DNA of 64,000 nt from Methylomonas rhizoryzae (GCF_008632455.1 NZ_CP043929.1:1736001-1800000); one strand, 5' to 3'. Positions 9,133 through 18,734 are shown, counted from the first letter of the stretch. Notes: generated by a model from the letters alone, not told the origin. Program-made: numbers and translations.

Positions 9133-9241
9133 TAACAGAATTTGAGTTGTCGACAGTTCCTACAAAACTTTAATATGTAAATAGTATAGCTGTAAGTTTT
9201 CCGTGGTAAGGTTTGTCTAATTTATTAGGTGATGTTCGGCT

Positions 9242-9715
9242 ATGAAGGAAATCCTAGACGAAATATTGAATACCCCGCAATTTTCGGAGGGCTCCGCTTG
9301 GAAGCGGCGTCTCTATAAAGCGGGTGAAAAAATTATAGACAAAGGAGAGGTTGGAAACTCTTTTTTTATGATCGAGAGTGGTCAGGTGCGCGTGCTAGGC
9401 GGTGCTGAAATTGATGGAAACATTAGAGTTACTCCCGGGCTTTGCGATCTAGGCAAAGGAGCAATTTTTGGAGACATCTGCCTATACGGTTCACACAAAA
9501 GGATCGCTTCCGTTGCGGCATTGACGGATGCTTGTATTCTGGATATTCGTAGTGACATGTTGAGTATCTATTTAGACGATCACCCCGTCCAAGGTTATTT
9601 GTTTTTGAAAGCTTTGTTCGAAATTATGGCTAGTCGGCTTGAATTGGCAAATGAAAGAATTGAAAGGCTTTTAGCATGGGGTATCAAAGCGCATGATATC
9701 GATAAATACCTTTGA
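9242..9715 (+). CDS. Cyclic nucleotide-binding domain protein (Crp/Fnr-like, no DNA-binding domain)
   Basis: A 157-residue protein consisting of one cyclic-nucleotide-binding beta-barrel (about residues 10-130). The characteristic turns GEVGNSFFMIESGQVRV and FGDICLYGSHKRIASVAAL are seen; the latter aligns with the phosphate-binding cassette. The C-terminal helix (EIMASRLELANERIERLL) corresponds to the Crp dimerisation helix, but the helix-turn-helix domain of true Crp proteins is missing. It is therefore probably a sensor or partner protein rather than a transcription factor. It begins the rightward exopolysaccharide gene run, 27 bp before the acyltransferase. Ligand unknown. Codon use is AT-rich like its downstream neighbours. 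Confidence 0.8.
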   Translation: MKEILDEILNTPQFSEGSAWKRRLYKAGEKIIDKGEVGNSFFMIESGQVRVLGGAEIDGNIRVTPGLCDLGKGAIFGDICLYGSHKRIASVAALTDACILDIRSDMLSIYLDDHPVQGYLFLKALFEIMASRLELANERIERLLAWGIKAHDIDKYL

Positions 9716-9742
9716 ATTATCTAAAACTGGAAGAGTTGCCTG

Positions 9743-10483
9743 ATGAGTGAAGAAGCCAATCAAAAATTGGTTGAAAATTTCGAGCACTATTTTCGAATAG
9801 TTTTAGCCAGCAGCCAAGCCGAAAAAGATCAGGTATATGGAATTAGATATAGAGTGTATTGTGAAGAGTTTAAATACGAAGCGCTAGACTTGTTTCCTGA
9901 TAGGCTGGAAGTTGACGAATACGATCCGTATTCAAAGCATTGCCTTATTATCCATAGAAATTCCAATTTACCCGCCGGCTGTGTGCGGTTAGTGCCGGCG
10001 ATGGGAGAGACTGAATTGGCACCGCTGCCCCTGGAAAAGTATTGCAATAACAGTATCGATCATGAGCAAGTAGCCAGATTGAATCTAAAACGTGACACAG
10101 TTTGCGAAATTTCACGATTGGCTGTCGATACCGCATTCAGAAGAAGAACCGGTGAGTCGCTAACCAGATTTGGCGAGCTAAACGGATTACATTTTTCTCC
10201 TCAAGAACAGCGCACGTTTTCACTGATTGCGGTCGCGTGTTTCCTGGCGGCTACAGCGTTAACGGAATTAGACGGGAGAACGAATGTGTTCGCGATGATG
10301 GAGCCATTCCTACCGCGACTGATGCATAGATCGGGTATAGATTTCCATAGAGTGGGAAGAGATGTAGATTATCATGGTATCCGGGCCCCGTATTTTATCA
10401 CGACTCAATCTGCGCTTGAAAATATGGACGAAAATTTACGAGAGTTATATAAATGGATAAAAGTTAGTTTGGAGAATACTTGA
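9743..10483 (+). CDS. PEP-CTERM/exosortase system-associated acyltransferase
   Basis: A 246-residue protein with the N-acyl amino acid synthase / LuxI-like acyltransferase fold. The segment VYGIRYRVYCEEFKYE at about 30-46 resembles the RxxVF..E opening of autoinducer synthases, followed by VDEYDPYSKHCLII, AGCVRLV and ISRLAVDTAFRRR. This matches the exosortase-associated acyltransferase family (TIGR03694 type) found beside XrtA loci. The acyl donor and acceptor are unknown; modification of a lipid or of an amino acid is possible. A weak ribosome binding site (GGAAGAG) lies about 9 bp before ATG 9743. Family membership is confident, chemistry is not. Confidence 0.85.
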   Translation: MSEEANQKLVENFEHYFRIVLASSQAEKDQVYGIRYRVYCEEFKYEALDLFPDRLEVDEYDPYSKHCLIIHRNSNLPAGCVRLVPAMGETELAPLPLEKYCNNSIDHEQVARLNLKRDTVCEISRLAVDTAFRRRTGESLTRFGELNGLHFSPQEQRTFSLIAVACFLAATALTELDGRTNVFAMMEPFLPRLMHRSGIDFHRVGRDVDYHGIRAPYFITTQSALENMDENLRELYKWIKVSLENT

Positions 10484-10545
10484 TTTTAATAATCATGGTT
10501 AATGAATTTATTGCAATTTAATCGGAATAATTGTTTAGGAATTTG

Positions 10546-12957
10546 GTGCTAAACGTGATTGATAGGTATAACAATAAAAAACTGCTCCAAGCATTAATCT
10601 TAAGTGCGATGATGGGATGCGAATCAGCTGACGAGCAAGCTGCTCGCCATCTCGAAAAAGGTAAGGATTTGCTTGCAAAAGGAAACTACGATCAGGCGAT
10701 TCTTGAGCTAAAGTCGTCTAATCAGGCAAATGATAAGAGAGGCGAGACATATTATTATATGGCATTATTGGACGAGAAAAATAAAAATTTCAAGTCTATG
10801 AAGGAGAATTTGATCAAGGTTGTCGAATTAGAGCCTGATAATTTAGAGGCTATAAAAAAACTAAGCAAGCTGCATTTGTTATTCGGTGAGTTTGATAAAG
10901 CACTTAAGCAAGCGGAATATCTGTTGGAAAAGAACGCAGCAGACGAAGAAGCGAATTTATTGAAGGCATCTGCGTACGTTAAGACCGGAAAAAAAGTTGA
11001 GGCATTGACTTTAATTGATAAGGTACTTCAGGGAAATCAAAAAAGCATAGATGCCCTATCTTTAAAATCTGCACTCAAATATGAGGAAGGAAATGTCGAT
11101 CAAGCGTTATCGTTAGTGGATAACGCATTGAGTATAGAAGAAAAAAACATCCCATTAAGAATTTTTAAAATAAAAATAAATGCAAAAAATAATAATATAT
11201 CAGGTGTTATTGATGATTATAAGAAGTTAATAGAGTTATATCCGGATGTTGATAATTTTAAATTGAGTTTGGCATCCATATATGCAATGCAAGATAAGGT
11301 GGATATGGCAGAGGGTTTGCTACGTAGTATGTTGGCAAATCAGCCGCAAAAAGTGGAGCCGAAACTGATATTATTAGAATTTATCAATGCGAAAAATAAA
11401 TCCAGGCTGGAAAGCGAGTTTTATTCGTTATTGGATAGCTCTAAAGAAAATCCTCAAACAATATTGGAACTATCTAAATGGATGTTGGCAAATGGTAATT
11501 TGGAACAAGCAAAAAAAGGTTTACAGATAGTCATAGATGGTAAAAATAATGGTAAAGCCGCCTTAAGCGCTATGGCGATACTTGCTGATTTGGAATTGAG
11601 TAAACAGGATTATGTTTCGGCAGAAAAGAATATCGAAAATATTCTTTTGGCAGATCCGGATTTTTTAGAAGCAAATTTGTTAAAAGCGAAATTTTTTCTG
11701 CTGAAAAAAGAGCCTGATAAAGCAATAGAGTTATTAAATAAGTTAACCTGGTCGAAAAACGATTCCGATGCGGCATTTGCTTTGATGGGGCAGGCTTATC
11801 AATTTAAAAAAGATAGAAAACAGGCTGATCAAAATTTCAAACGAGCTTTGGAGTTAAATCCGGCGAATATGCAAGCATTTGCTCCGGTATATAACGGATA
11901 TTTGCAAGCGAATCAGTTTGAAAACGCACGCTTGTATTTAGATAAAGCTTTAAAGTCGAAGCCGAATCAATCGGTATTTTTAACTAATAAAGCGGAACTG
12001 GATATTCAAGAAAAAAAATGGGACGATGCACAAGATACGGTGCAAAAGCTGGGCTTATTTTCTAAAAATAAGGCTATACCATTATATTTGCAAGCTAACA
12101 TATTACAAGGAAAAAGTAATTATAAAGCTGCGATAGAGTTGTATCAGAAATTGTTGTCCGATTATCCTGGACATGTTAACTCAATGGTTAACTTAGTAAA
12201 GTGTTATGAAGCGTTAAAGCAAACAGATCAGGCTATTGTATTTTTAGAATCGCATTACAATAAAAATAGGTCGAATTTAGCTACGGTTGGGGTGTTGGCT
12301 GACTTGTATGCGGCAAATAATAATTTAAATAAAGCCAAGCAGCTTTTATTGCTGCAGCTGAAAGAAACTCCGGATAAATCAGCTTCGGTCTATTTGGCAC
12401 TAGCTAAAGTGGAAGCCGCGCTGCAAAAAGACGTAGAAAGTGCAAAACAAGTGTATATTAAAGGATTAGAGGAAAATCCCGGAGATTTACAATTATCTAT
12501 GGCTTTAGCCGGTCTTTATGAGCAAACCGGTAAAATTAACGAAGCAATACAACTTTACCGAAATATAGTAGATAAAAATCCTGATACCTTACTAGCGATA
12601 AATAATCTTGCAGCATTATTGCTGGAATCAAGTAATGATAGCGATTTGGCCATGGGTCTACAGTTAGGCGAGAAGCTAAAAGATTTCGATAATGTGTATT
12701 TCCAAGATACTTATGCTTGGTCTCTCATTAAAAATGGCAGGAATAAAGAGGGTCTTACGATTTTGGAGTCATTGATCGTGAGGGCTCCTAAAATTCCCGA
12801 TATGCACTATCATTTGGCGATTGCTCAATTGAATGCCGGAAATAAAGCAACAGCGATAATTGAGCTTAAACAAGCTATTAGTTTGGCTGATAAGTATAAG
12901 ACTGGTTTTGCGATAAAAAATCAAGCGTTAAAGTTATTGAGCGAATTAAAAAACTAG
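10546..12957 (+). CDS. prsT: XrtA/PEP-CTERM system TPR-repeat lipoprotein PrsT
   Basis: A protein of about 803 residues made almost wholly of tetratricopeptide repeats (roughly 18-20 units, seen as repeated A..YY..LL/ A...KALEL.P patterns), typical of the PrsT family (TIGR02917). The N-terminus reads ALILSAMMGC, a lipobox with the Cys as residue 25, so it is a lipoprotein facing the periplasm. No ATG suits: I chose GTG 10546, 5 bp after an AGGA ribosome binding site; TTG 10531 is an alternative that adds five residues. Such TPR proteins are assumed to scaffold the exopolysaccharide export machinery. The gene is strikingly A-rich, one of the lowest-GC genes of the window. Confidence 0.88.
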   Translation: MLNVIDRYNNKKLLQALILSAMMGCESADEQAARHLEKGKDLLAKGNYDQAILELKSSNQANDKRGETYYYMALLDEKNKNFKSMKENLIKVVELEPDNLEAIKKLSKLHLLFGEFDKALKQAEYLLEKNAADEEANLLKASAYVKTGKKVEALTLIDKVLQGNQKSIDALSLKSALKYEEGNVDQALSLVDNALSIEEKNIPLRIFKIKINAKNNNISGVIDDYKKLIELYPDVDNFKLSLASIYAMQDKVDMAEGLLRSMLANQPQKVEPKLILLEFINAKNKSRLESEFYSLLDSSKENPQTILELSKWMLANGNLEQAKKGLQIVIDGKNNGKAALSAMAILADLELSKQDYVSAEKNIENILLADPDFLEANLLKAKFFLLKKEPDKAIELLNKLTWSKNDSDAAFALMGQAYQFKKDRKQADQNFKRALELNPANMQAFAPVYNGYLQANQFENARLYLDKALKSKPNQSVFLTNKAELDIQEKKWDDAQDTVQKLGLFSKNKAIPLYLQANILQGKSNYKAAIELYQKLLSDYPGHVNSMVNLVKCYEALKQTDQAIVFLESHYNKNRSNLATVGVLADLYAANNNLNKAKQLLLLQLKETPDKSASVYLALAKVEAALQKDVESAKQVYIKGLEENPGDLQLSMALAGLYEQTGKINEAIQLYRNIVDKNPDTLLAINNLAALLLESSNDSDLAMGLQLGEKLKDFDNVYFQDTYAWSLIKNGRNKEGLTILESLIVRAPKIPDMHYHLAIAQLNAGNKATAIIELKQAISLADKYKTGFAIKNQALKLLSELKN

Positions 12958-12994
12958 TTACGATTAAGTAAGGATAGGGTTTTGGTGCAACATT

Positions 12995-13711
12995 ATGATG
13001 TATAAGAATATTTTTTTTATAGTAATTTTGGTTTGTTTTTCTTTTGGATGCTCGCCCCCGTTATTAGAAGATTTAAAACAATCTTCAGATTATACCTATC
13101 AAATTGGGCCCGGAGACGGCCTGAATATTTTTGTCTGGGGTAATCCGGAGCTGACTACTATAGCCAGCGTTCGGCCTGATGGAAAAATTACCGTTCCCTT
13201 AGTGGAAGAGCTTTTGGCGAGTGGTAAAACTCCATATCAGTTAGCGAGAGACATCGAAAAGGTTTTAGCGACATATGTGAAAAGTCCGCAAGTTGTCGTA
13301 ATGGTTTCGGAGTTTAAAGGGGTAAGGGATCAACAAATACGCGTAATAGGCAGAATTGGTGGCGGTGTTGGCGGAGGTGGTTCCGGCAATAATTCAACGG
13401 GTGGTGGGTCTCTTGGCGGCAGCGGATCTACAGGAGGAGGAAGTGTAGGTGGGTCCAGATCCGGTGGAATAGGTAGATATCAAGGTAAAGCAATACCTTA
13501 CGAACGAGGTATGACATTGTTGGACGTTATTATCCAGATTGGGCTAAACCAGTATGCTGACGGTAATAGGTCTACGGTAATTAGGAATGTAGATGGTGAA
13601 TTAAGAGCCTATCGAGTCCGGATAGATGATCTGATAGACGACGCGGATTTAACAGCGAATGTATTGATGATGCCCGGTGATATCTTAATTATCCCTGATA
13701 CCTATTTTTGA
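12995..13711 (+). CDS. XrtA-associated polysaccharide export lipoprotein (Wza/EpsE-like)
   Basis: A 238-residue outer-membrane polysaccharide export protein. The lipobox is FSFGC with lipidated C19. The poly-export domain follows at about 35-115 (YQIGPGDGLNIFVWGNPELT), then a soluble-ligand-binding beta-grasp region (about 165-235: GMTLLDVIIQIGLNQYADGN, PGDILIIPD). It belongs to the pepcterm export family (TIGR03027). Between the two domains sits a glycine/serine-rich low-complexity stretch of about 38 residues (13358-13470) that I believe is absent from typical relatives, where VIGEA leads straight into the next domain. It should form the outer-membrane channel served by the chain-length protein encoded next. 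Confidence 0.9.
   Translation: MMYKNIFFIVILVCFSFGCSPPLLEDLKQSSDYTYQIGPGDGLNIFVWGNPELTTIASVRPDGKITVPLVEELLASGKTPYQLARDIEKVLATYVKSPQVVVMVSEFKGVRDQQIRVIGRIGGGVGGGGSGNNSTGGGSLGGSGSTGGGSVGGSRSGGIGRYQGKAIPYERGMTLLDVIIQIGLNQYADGNRSTVIRNVDGELRAYRVRIDDLIDDADLTANVLMMPGDILIIPDTYF
13358..13470 (+). repeat. Low-complexity Gly/Ser-rich coding insertion in the export lipoprotein
   Basis: A run of GGN/AGN codons encodes roughly 38 residues dominated by Gly and Ser (pattern GGGSLGGSGSTGGGSVGG). It lies between the poly-export and beta-grasp domains. The repeats are imperfect at both DNA and protein level, consistent with slippage expansion. It would act as a flexible linker. Confidence 0.8.
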
Positions 13712-13732
13712 TTTTATTTTTTACAACTCGCG

Positions 13733-15262
13733 ATGCAACAAGAGTTAACTGAAGTTTATTTTTACGTCAAAGGTACTTTAAAGTATAAAAGGATCGCAAT
13801 TGTGCTTGCGCTTTTGGTTTGTGTGGCGGGTTGGGCATTTGTATTTCTTATGCCTGACAAGTTTGAATCAAAGGCGAAGGTGCATATAGATTCATCTACT
13901 GTTATTCGTCCTTTGATGCGAGGTATGGTAATAGATCCGGATATTTCTTCGTTGATACGTATTATTCAGCAGTTAATGTTCACTAGACCGAATTTGGAGA
14001 AAATTATCCAACTTTCCGAGCTAAAACCGGAAGCAATAAATGGTTTAATATCTAATGATTATTTGGAAGAGTTTAAAAAAGACATAACTATTTCGGCGGC
14101 TCGAGATAGAGATATATTCGATATCGGTTATGCATCTACCAATCCGGAAGTTGCACAAAGTGTCGTTCAGGCTGTATTGACAGTGTTTTCGGAACAGGCA
14201 CAGGGTAAAGCGTTGGCTGATGCTAGTGATGCTCAACGGTTTATAGAGCAGCAAATTCGTGATTATGAAATACGCTTACAAGAAGCCGAAAAAGCAAAAG
14301 AAGACTTTAAACGTGCAAATATAGATTATTTGTCTGGTGAAGCCGATCAGTTTCAAATGTTAAATCAATTAAAAGAGCAATTGAATGTAGCGTTGCAAAA
14401 TCTACAGCAAGCCGAAGCCAGAAGAAACGTGATTGCCGAGCAGTTAAAAACAATTCAAGAGTCTGATGAAGATTGGGGCGTAACCAATTTGTCGGAATCC
14501 GCATCTGTGGAAGATTCCCGTATTGCGGAACTAAAAAATAAAAAAACAGATCTATTAATTAAGTATACCGACAATCATCCGGATATTGTGGCTATTGATA
14601 GATTAATTGAATCACTGGAGCAAGAAAAGCTACAATCGAGTAAAAGTGAAAACGGCGAATTTGATTTAATTGGTCCTCAGAAAATGTCGAATCCATATGT
14701 GCAAACTCTGAAAATTTCGCACGATAATGCATCGGCTGATGTGGCATCAAGCCAAGCCCTTGTCGATTCTATAAAAAATAGAATTGGGCGTCTACAACAG
14801 GGGTTGAATGAGCGTCTCGCAATAGAAACGGAAATGAAGAATCTCAATAGGGATTACGAGACAATTAACTCTCAATATTCTGAACTCTTGGAACGCAGAG
14901 AGCGAGCACATATAACGGAACAAGTTGATGATCAAGCTTCTCGGTTAAAATTCAAAATTGCTGATCCACCAACAAAACCAACTAAGCCGTCAGCACCTAA
15001 CCGCAAATTATTTTATTCGGTTGTACTTGCCGGCGGGATTGTAGCCGGTTTTGGTATAGCCTTCTTAATGTATTTTATTCGTCCAGTGTTTATGTCTGCT
15101 CGCCAAGTAAGAGTGGTTACAGGTTTGCCTACTTTAGGCAGTATATCTTTGACGAATGAGGCTGAGTCTAGGGCAAGAAAAATTGATTGGATATTATGGT
15201 CAACAATGACATTCATAACAGTTGGATATGCTGGAATAATGATATACGAATTTTTTAAGTAA
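13733..15262 (+). CDS. XrtA-system polysaccharide chain-length determinant (Wzz-type)
   Basis: A 509-residue inner-membrane polysaccharide co-polymerase. It has a first transmembrane helix at about 20-38 (IAIVLALLVCVAGWAFVFLM) and a Wzz signature just after it (PDKFESKAKVHIDSS). A long periplasmic coiled coil follows (about 165-400), then a Pro-rich segment before a second helix near 430-450 (DPPTKPTKPSAPNRKLFY). An extra hydrophobic segment at the very C-terminus (about 485-505) is also present. This matches the pepcterm chain-length family (TIGR03007). It controls polymer length and contacts the tyrosine kinase encoded 2 bp downstream. Confidence 0.9.
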   Translation: MQQELTEVYFYVKGTLKYKRIAIVLALLVCVAGWAFVFLMPDKFESKAKVHIDSSTVIRPLMRGMVIDPDISSLIRIIQQLMFTRPNLEKIIQLSELKPEAINGLISNDYLEEFKKDITISAARDRDIFDIGYASTNPEVAQSVVQAVLTVFSEQAQGKALADASDAQRFIEQQIRDYEIRLQEAEKAKEDFKRANIDYLSGEADQFQMLNQLKEQLNVALQNLQQAEARRNVIAEQLKTIQESDEDWGVTNLSESASVEDSRIAELKNKKTDLLIKYTDNHPDIVAIDRLIESLEQEKLQSSKSENGEFDLIGPQKMSNPYVQTLKISHDNASADVASSQALVDSIKNRIGRLQQGLNERLAIETEMKNLNRDYETINSQYSELLERRERAHITEQVDDQASRLKFKIADPPTKPTKPSAPNRKLFYSVVLAGGIVAGFGIAFLMYFIRPVFMSARQVRVVTGLPTLGSISLTNEAESRARKIDWILWSTMTFITVGYAGIMIYEFFK

Positions 15263-15264
15263 CT

Positions 15265-16137
15265 ATGAGTATAATTGAAGACGCTTTAAAAAAAGCCAAC
15301 AAGTTGGAGCTGCAAAATAGAGAGCCTATCAATAAGGTTACGGAAGATTTATCAAATAATTCCAACATTACCAAGCATACTGAAAATGCTAATCTCGAGA
15401 ATAACTTTGTTAAAGTCAACTGGGATGGGTTGACTGCGGACGGATTTTTGAACGGGGTGGATACCAAATCTCAATTAGCTGAAGAATTTAGAGTAATTAA
15501 AAGACCATTAGTCAATAACATTCAAGCATCGACTGCAAATGGAATATCCAGGCCAAATTTGATTTTGGTATGTAGTAGTCTACCGGGCGAAGGGAAAACT
15601 TTTGTATCCATTAATTTGGCGCTTAGTATTGCAAATGAATTGGATAAAAGTGTACTCCTAATCGATGCGGACGTGGAAAAACCAAGTATATCTAAACATT
15701 TGGGAATAAAGCAATCACTGGGACTAATAGAATATTTAGAGAATGATAAAGTAACTTTTTCAGATATTTTTCTTAAGACAGACCTTCCTAATCTAAGCGT
15801 GATTCCAGCCGGTAAAAGGCATAAATATTCTACGGAATTATTATCTAGTCAAAGAATGTACTTGTTTGCTGAAGAAGTGAGCCGTCGTTATAACGATAGA
15901 ATAGTTATTTTTGATTCGCCACCACTATTGGTAGCTACTCAGGCACAAATTTTAGCTGAATTGGTTGGACAGGTGGTGTTGGTAATTGCGGCCGAAGAAA
16001 CACCGCAAAATGTAGTAAACGATTCGATTGCGAAGTTAGCGAATTGTGATGTTGTAATGACTCTTTTAAATAAAACTAAAAGAGATTTAGGATTGTATGG
16101 CTATAACTATGGTTATGGAAAATATGGACACCCATAA
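15265..16137 (+). CDS. XrtA-associated tyrosine autokinase (BY-kinase)
   Basis: A 290-residue bacterial tyrosine kinase of the Wzc/EpsG type, cytoplasmic domain only. Walker A is SSLPGEGKT (104-112), Walker A' is LLIDADVEK (131-139) and Walker B is IVIFDSPPLL (near 210). The C-terminal tail carries a tyrosine cluster (YGYNYGYGKYGHP) that is the expected autophosphorylation site. It should pair with the preceding chain-length protein and cycle phosphorylation to drive polymer export. It belongs to the TIGR03018 type family. The 3' end overlaps the likely start of the outer-membrane barrel gene. No Wzz domain is fused, as is normal when the two are separate genes. Confidence 0.92.
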   Translation: MSIIEDALKKANKLELQNREPINKVTEDLSNNSNITKHTENANLENNFVKVNWDGLTADGFLNGVDTKSQLAEEFRVIKRPLVNNIQASTANGISRPNLILVCSSLPGEGKTFVSINLALSIANELDKSVLLIDADVEKPSISKHLGIKQSLGLIEYLENDKVTFSDIFLKTDLPNLSVIPAGKRHKYSTELLSSQRMYLFAEEVSRRYNDRIVIFDSPPLLVATQAQILAELVGQVVLVIAAEETPQNVVNDSIAKLANCDVVMTLLNKTKRDLGLYGYNYGYGKYGHP

Positions 16138-17695
16138 ATTTTTTCGTATGCAAGAAATTGCAAAGTTTTTTTACTCCATACTAAGTATTACGCCCTTATC
16201 CTTTACTTTATCCAACAATGCATTGGCAGTTGATTGGTATATCCGTCCGTATCTGTCTATGTCTGAAATATTTTCCGATAACTTGAAATTGACCGACGTA
16301 AATAAGGAAGCCGGATTTGTCACTGATATTTCTCCGGGTATATCGATTAATGGTATTTCCCCTTGGAGTAATTCAAATATTAATTATAGGTTACAAGAAT
16401 TATATAATGCAGGAGGAAATGACTCTTTTAGCACTAAGCATCAGTTGCAAATGGATAGCTTGTTTCAGCCTGTCAGAAATACATTTTTCATTAAGACTTC
16501 CAGTGCAATTACTCAGCAAAATTTGAATAGCTCTCTTATTTCCACCGATAATATTTCCGGAGGTGGTAATAGAAGTGATGTCAAGAATTTTACTATTGCT
16601 CCCTACTTGACTCCACATTTTGGCCAATATGCAACCGGATTATTCAAAATAGAGTACAGTAAAACTACGTTTGATAATAACAATACTTTAAATATACCGA
16701 ATATTGTTTCGGATACCGAAAGTTTTTCAAAACAATTCGGCCTCTCTAGTGGAAGTAAGTTTTCTCATTTGCGTTGGAATTTAAATTATTCTTCAAATGA
16801 TCAGTATAGGGCTTCTGGGAATGATGTTCTATTCGAAAAGTATAATGCTAATTTGCGGTATTTTTTAAGCCGTAAGTTTAATTTATTTGCTCTAGGCGGT
16901 TATGAAAATAATCAGTTTCAGTCTTTGTCAGATATAAGTAATGGAGCGTTTTATACTATTGGAGGGCAATGGAGTCCTAGTCTTTGGTATTCTGTAGAGG
17001 CTGGTTATGGTAATAATAAACATATTACTTTAAGATTTAACCCAACTGATAATTTGACGTCTAGCGTCACTTATCAGCATAGAGAGATTGGATTAAATAC
17101 GGGAAGTTCTTGGGATATATTTCTAAATTATCGAATGCAAAATGCGAATTTGATGTTGAAATATTTTCAAGATACGCTATCTATCCAACAATTAGTAATT
17201 AATCAGATTTCGTCATCCTTTTCGGAGTCCGGTAGCGTTGATAATGACACTACGGGTGATGTATTTACTATTTTTAACAACTCTGCCGTTTTGGTAGATG
17301 ATGTGGTCGTTAGAAAACGAGCCGATATTTCTTGGTTATATCAGTCCGGTAAAAGTTCTTATTCAGCTACACTTTATAACGAGCGACGTCAGTATGAATC
17401 GTTAGGACAGCAGGACGATGTATACGGGGTTTCCGGTTTTTGGCGTTGGCAGTTTTTGCCTAGAATTAACCTGTATTTTAGGCCAAACTGGCAAATTGTG
17501 GACAATACGCTAACTAGCAACAACCGATATGATCTCTCTTTCGGCTTGAATCGCTCTTTCCCAATTAATTTAGGTAGGCCGTTATTGATGAATACTAAAA
17601 TAGAGTTTCGCCACATTAATCAAAACTCGAGTTCAACATTGACTAATGATTATATTGAGAACCGGGCGACCGCAAATTTTGCTGTTCGCTTTTGA
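16124..17695 (+). CDS. XrtA/PEP-CTERM-associated outer-membrane beta-barrel protein
   Basis: A protein of about 523 residues with a signal peptide ending at NNALA before VDWYIRPYLSMSEIFSDN. The mature chain is rich in alternating aromatic/polar strands (for example WNLNYSSNDQYRAS, RYFLSRKFNLFALGGYENN) and ends RATANFAVRF, a terminal aromatic typical of outer-membrane proteins assembled by Bam. It fits the pepcterm outer-membrane family (TIGR03016). ATG 16124 follows TATGGAAAA and overlaps the kinase gene by 14 bp; ATG 16148, which still gives a complete signal peptide, and the longer 16097 are alternatives. It may be the secretion pore or a polymer-binding barrel. Confidence 0.85.
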   Translation: MDTHKFFRMQEIAKFFYSILSITPLSFTLSNNALAVDWYIRPYLSMSEIFSDNLKLTDVNKEAGFVTDISPGISINGISPWSNSNINYRLQELYNAGGNDSFSTKHQLQMDSLFQPVRNTFFIKTSSAITQQNLNSSLISTDNISGGGNRSDVKNFTIAPYLTPHFGQYATGLFKIEYSKTTFDNNNTLNIPNIVSDTESFSKQFGLSSGSKFSHLRWNLNYSSNDQYRASGNDVLFEKYNANLRYFLSRKFNLFALGGYENNQFQSLSDISNGAFYTIGGQWSPSLWYSVEAGYGNNKHITLRFNPTDNLTSSVTYQHREIGLNTGSSWDIFLNYRMQNANLMLKYFQDTLSIQQLVINQISSSFSESGSVDNDTTGDVFTIFNNSAVLVDDVVVRKRADISWLYQSGKSSYSATLYNERRQYESLGQQDDVYGVSGFWRWQFLPRINLYFRPNWQIVDNTLTSNNRYDLSFGLNRSFPINLGRPLLMNTKIEFRHINQNSSSTLTNDYIENRATANFAVRF

Positions 17696-17701
17696 TTTGT
17701 T

Positions 17702-18727
17702 ATGTACGACGGTTTTTATAATCTTTCGCAAAAGCCATTCCAGCTTACTGCAGATCCGGATTTTTTCTTTCAAAGTACAGTTCATAAACGTGCCTTAGCC
17801 TACATGCAATACGGCCTTACTCAGGGAGAAGGTTTTGTGCTTGTGACGGGAGCTCCTGGTACTGGCAAAACAATTTTAGTTAAAAGTTTAACGAAAAATC
17901 TAAATAAAGATAAGTTACTTATCGGAGTAATGGTTACTTCGCAAGTCGGACCGGAAGATACGCTTAGGCTTGTAGCGTCGACATTCGGGTTTCAGTATCT
18001 GTATAACGATAAGGCTAGTTTATTGTCGAGTTTTGAGAAATTTATCGTAGAAAAAGCTCGAGAAGGTAAACGCTTACTTTTGATCGTTGACGAAGCGCAA
18101 AATTTACCGAAACAGTCGTTAGAAGAACTACGCATGTTAACCAACATTGATGTTAATGGTAGTCCGGTGTTTCAGGTATTTCTTGTCGGACAACCGGAGC
18201 TGAAGCGTACTATTTATGCAGCTGATATGGAGCAGTTAAAACAACGTATTGTTTCTACTTATCATTTAGAGCCGCTCGATCTCGAAGAAACTAAGGAATA
18301 TATTTTCTTCAGGCTTCAAACTGCAGGTTGGCAAGGTAAGCCGGAGTTTCACGCAAGTGTTTTTTCCGATATTCATTCATTTTCAGAAGGTATCCCCCGC
18401 CGTATAAACACCTTATGCGATAGATTGCTGTTATTCGGCTATTTGGAAGAGTTAAGCGTTTTAGATGGGCATGCTGTTGATAAAGTCACCAGTGAAGTCA
18501 GTGAAGAAATGTTGCTGGAATCAGGGGAGTTATCCGGGGGGGCCACTGAAGAGTCCAAAGACTTATATCAAGAACTTCAGTCCGGCAGTTTGGATGAACG
18601 CCTATCTCGGTTAGAAAAACAATTACAGAAGTTGAATGATAGTATGAATAAAGAAAAAGCTCTTCTGAGAAAGGCGATATTAATTCAGCTCGATATGGAT
18701 TCGGTATATGACGATAACTCACGGTGA
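17702..18727 (+). CDS. XrtA-associated AAA ATPase (ExeA-like)
   Basis: A 341-residue AAA ATPase. It begins MYDGFYNLSQKPFQLTADPDFF, the fixed N-terminus of ExeA/GspA-like ATPases, with Walker A GAPGTGKT (50-57), Walker B LLLIVDEAQN and the arginine region GIPRRINTLCDRLL. The C-terminal 80 residues are a charged coiled coil (RLSRLEKQLQKLNDSMNKEK). The pepcterm ATPase family (TIGR03015) is an invariant member of XrtA loci and is thought to remodel the export apparatus. The start lies 6 bp after the barrel gene stop. wecB begins 7 bp downstream. Confidence 0.92.
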   Translation: MYDGFYNLSQKPFQLTADPDFFFQSTVHKRALAYMQYGLTQGEGFVLVTGAPGTGKTILVKSLTKNLNKDKLLIGVMVTSQVGPEDTLRLVASTFGFQYLYNDKASLLSSFEKFIVEKAREGKRLLLIVDEAQNLPKQSLEELRMLTNIDVNGSPVFQVFLVGQPELKRTIYAADMEQLKQRIVSTYHLEPLDLEETKEYIFFRLQTAGWQGKPEFHASVFSDIHSFSEGIPRRINTLCDRLLLFGYLEELSVLDGHAVDKVTSEVSEEMLLESGELSGGATEESKDLYQELQSGSLDERLSRLEKQLQKLNDSMNKEKALLRKAILIQLDMDSVYDDNSR

Positions 18728-18734
18728 TGAGTTT

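Noticed and set aside
9133..9241. Search for sigma-54 promoters at the PrsR-controlled genes
   Set aside because: Near matches to GG-N10-GC had wrong spacing, so no site is reported.
13358..13470. Possible CRISPR or tandem-repeat array from GGN repeats
   Set aside because: The repeats are in frame within a gene and encode Gly/Ser linker; no spacers.
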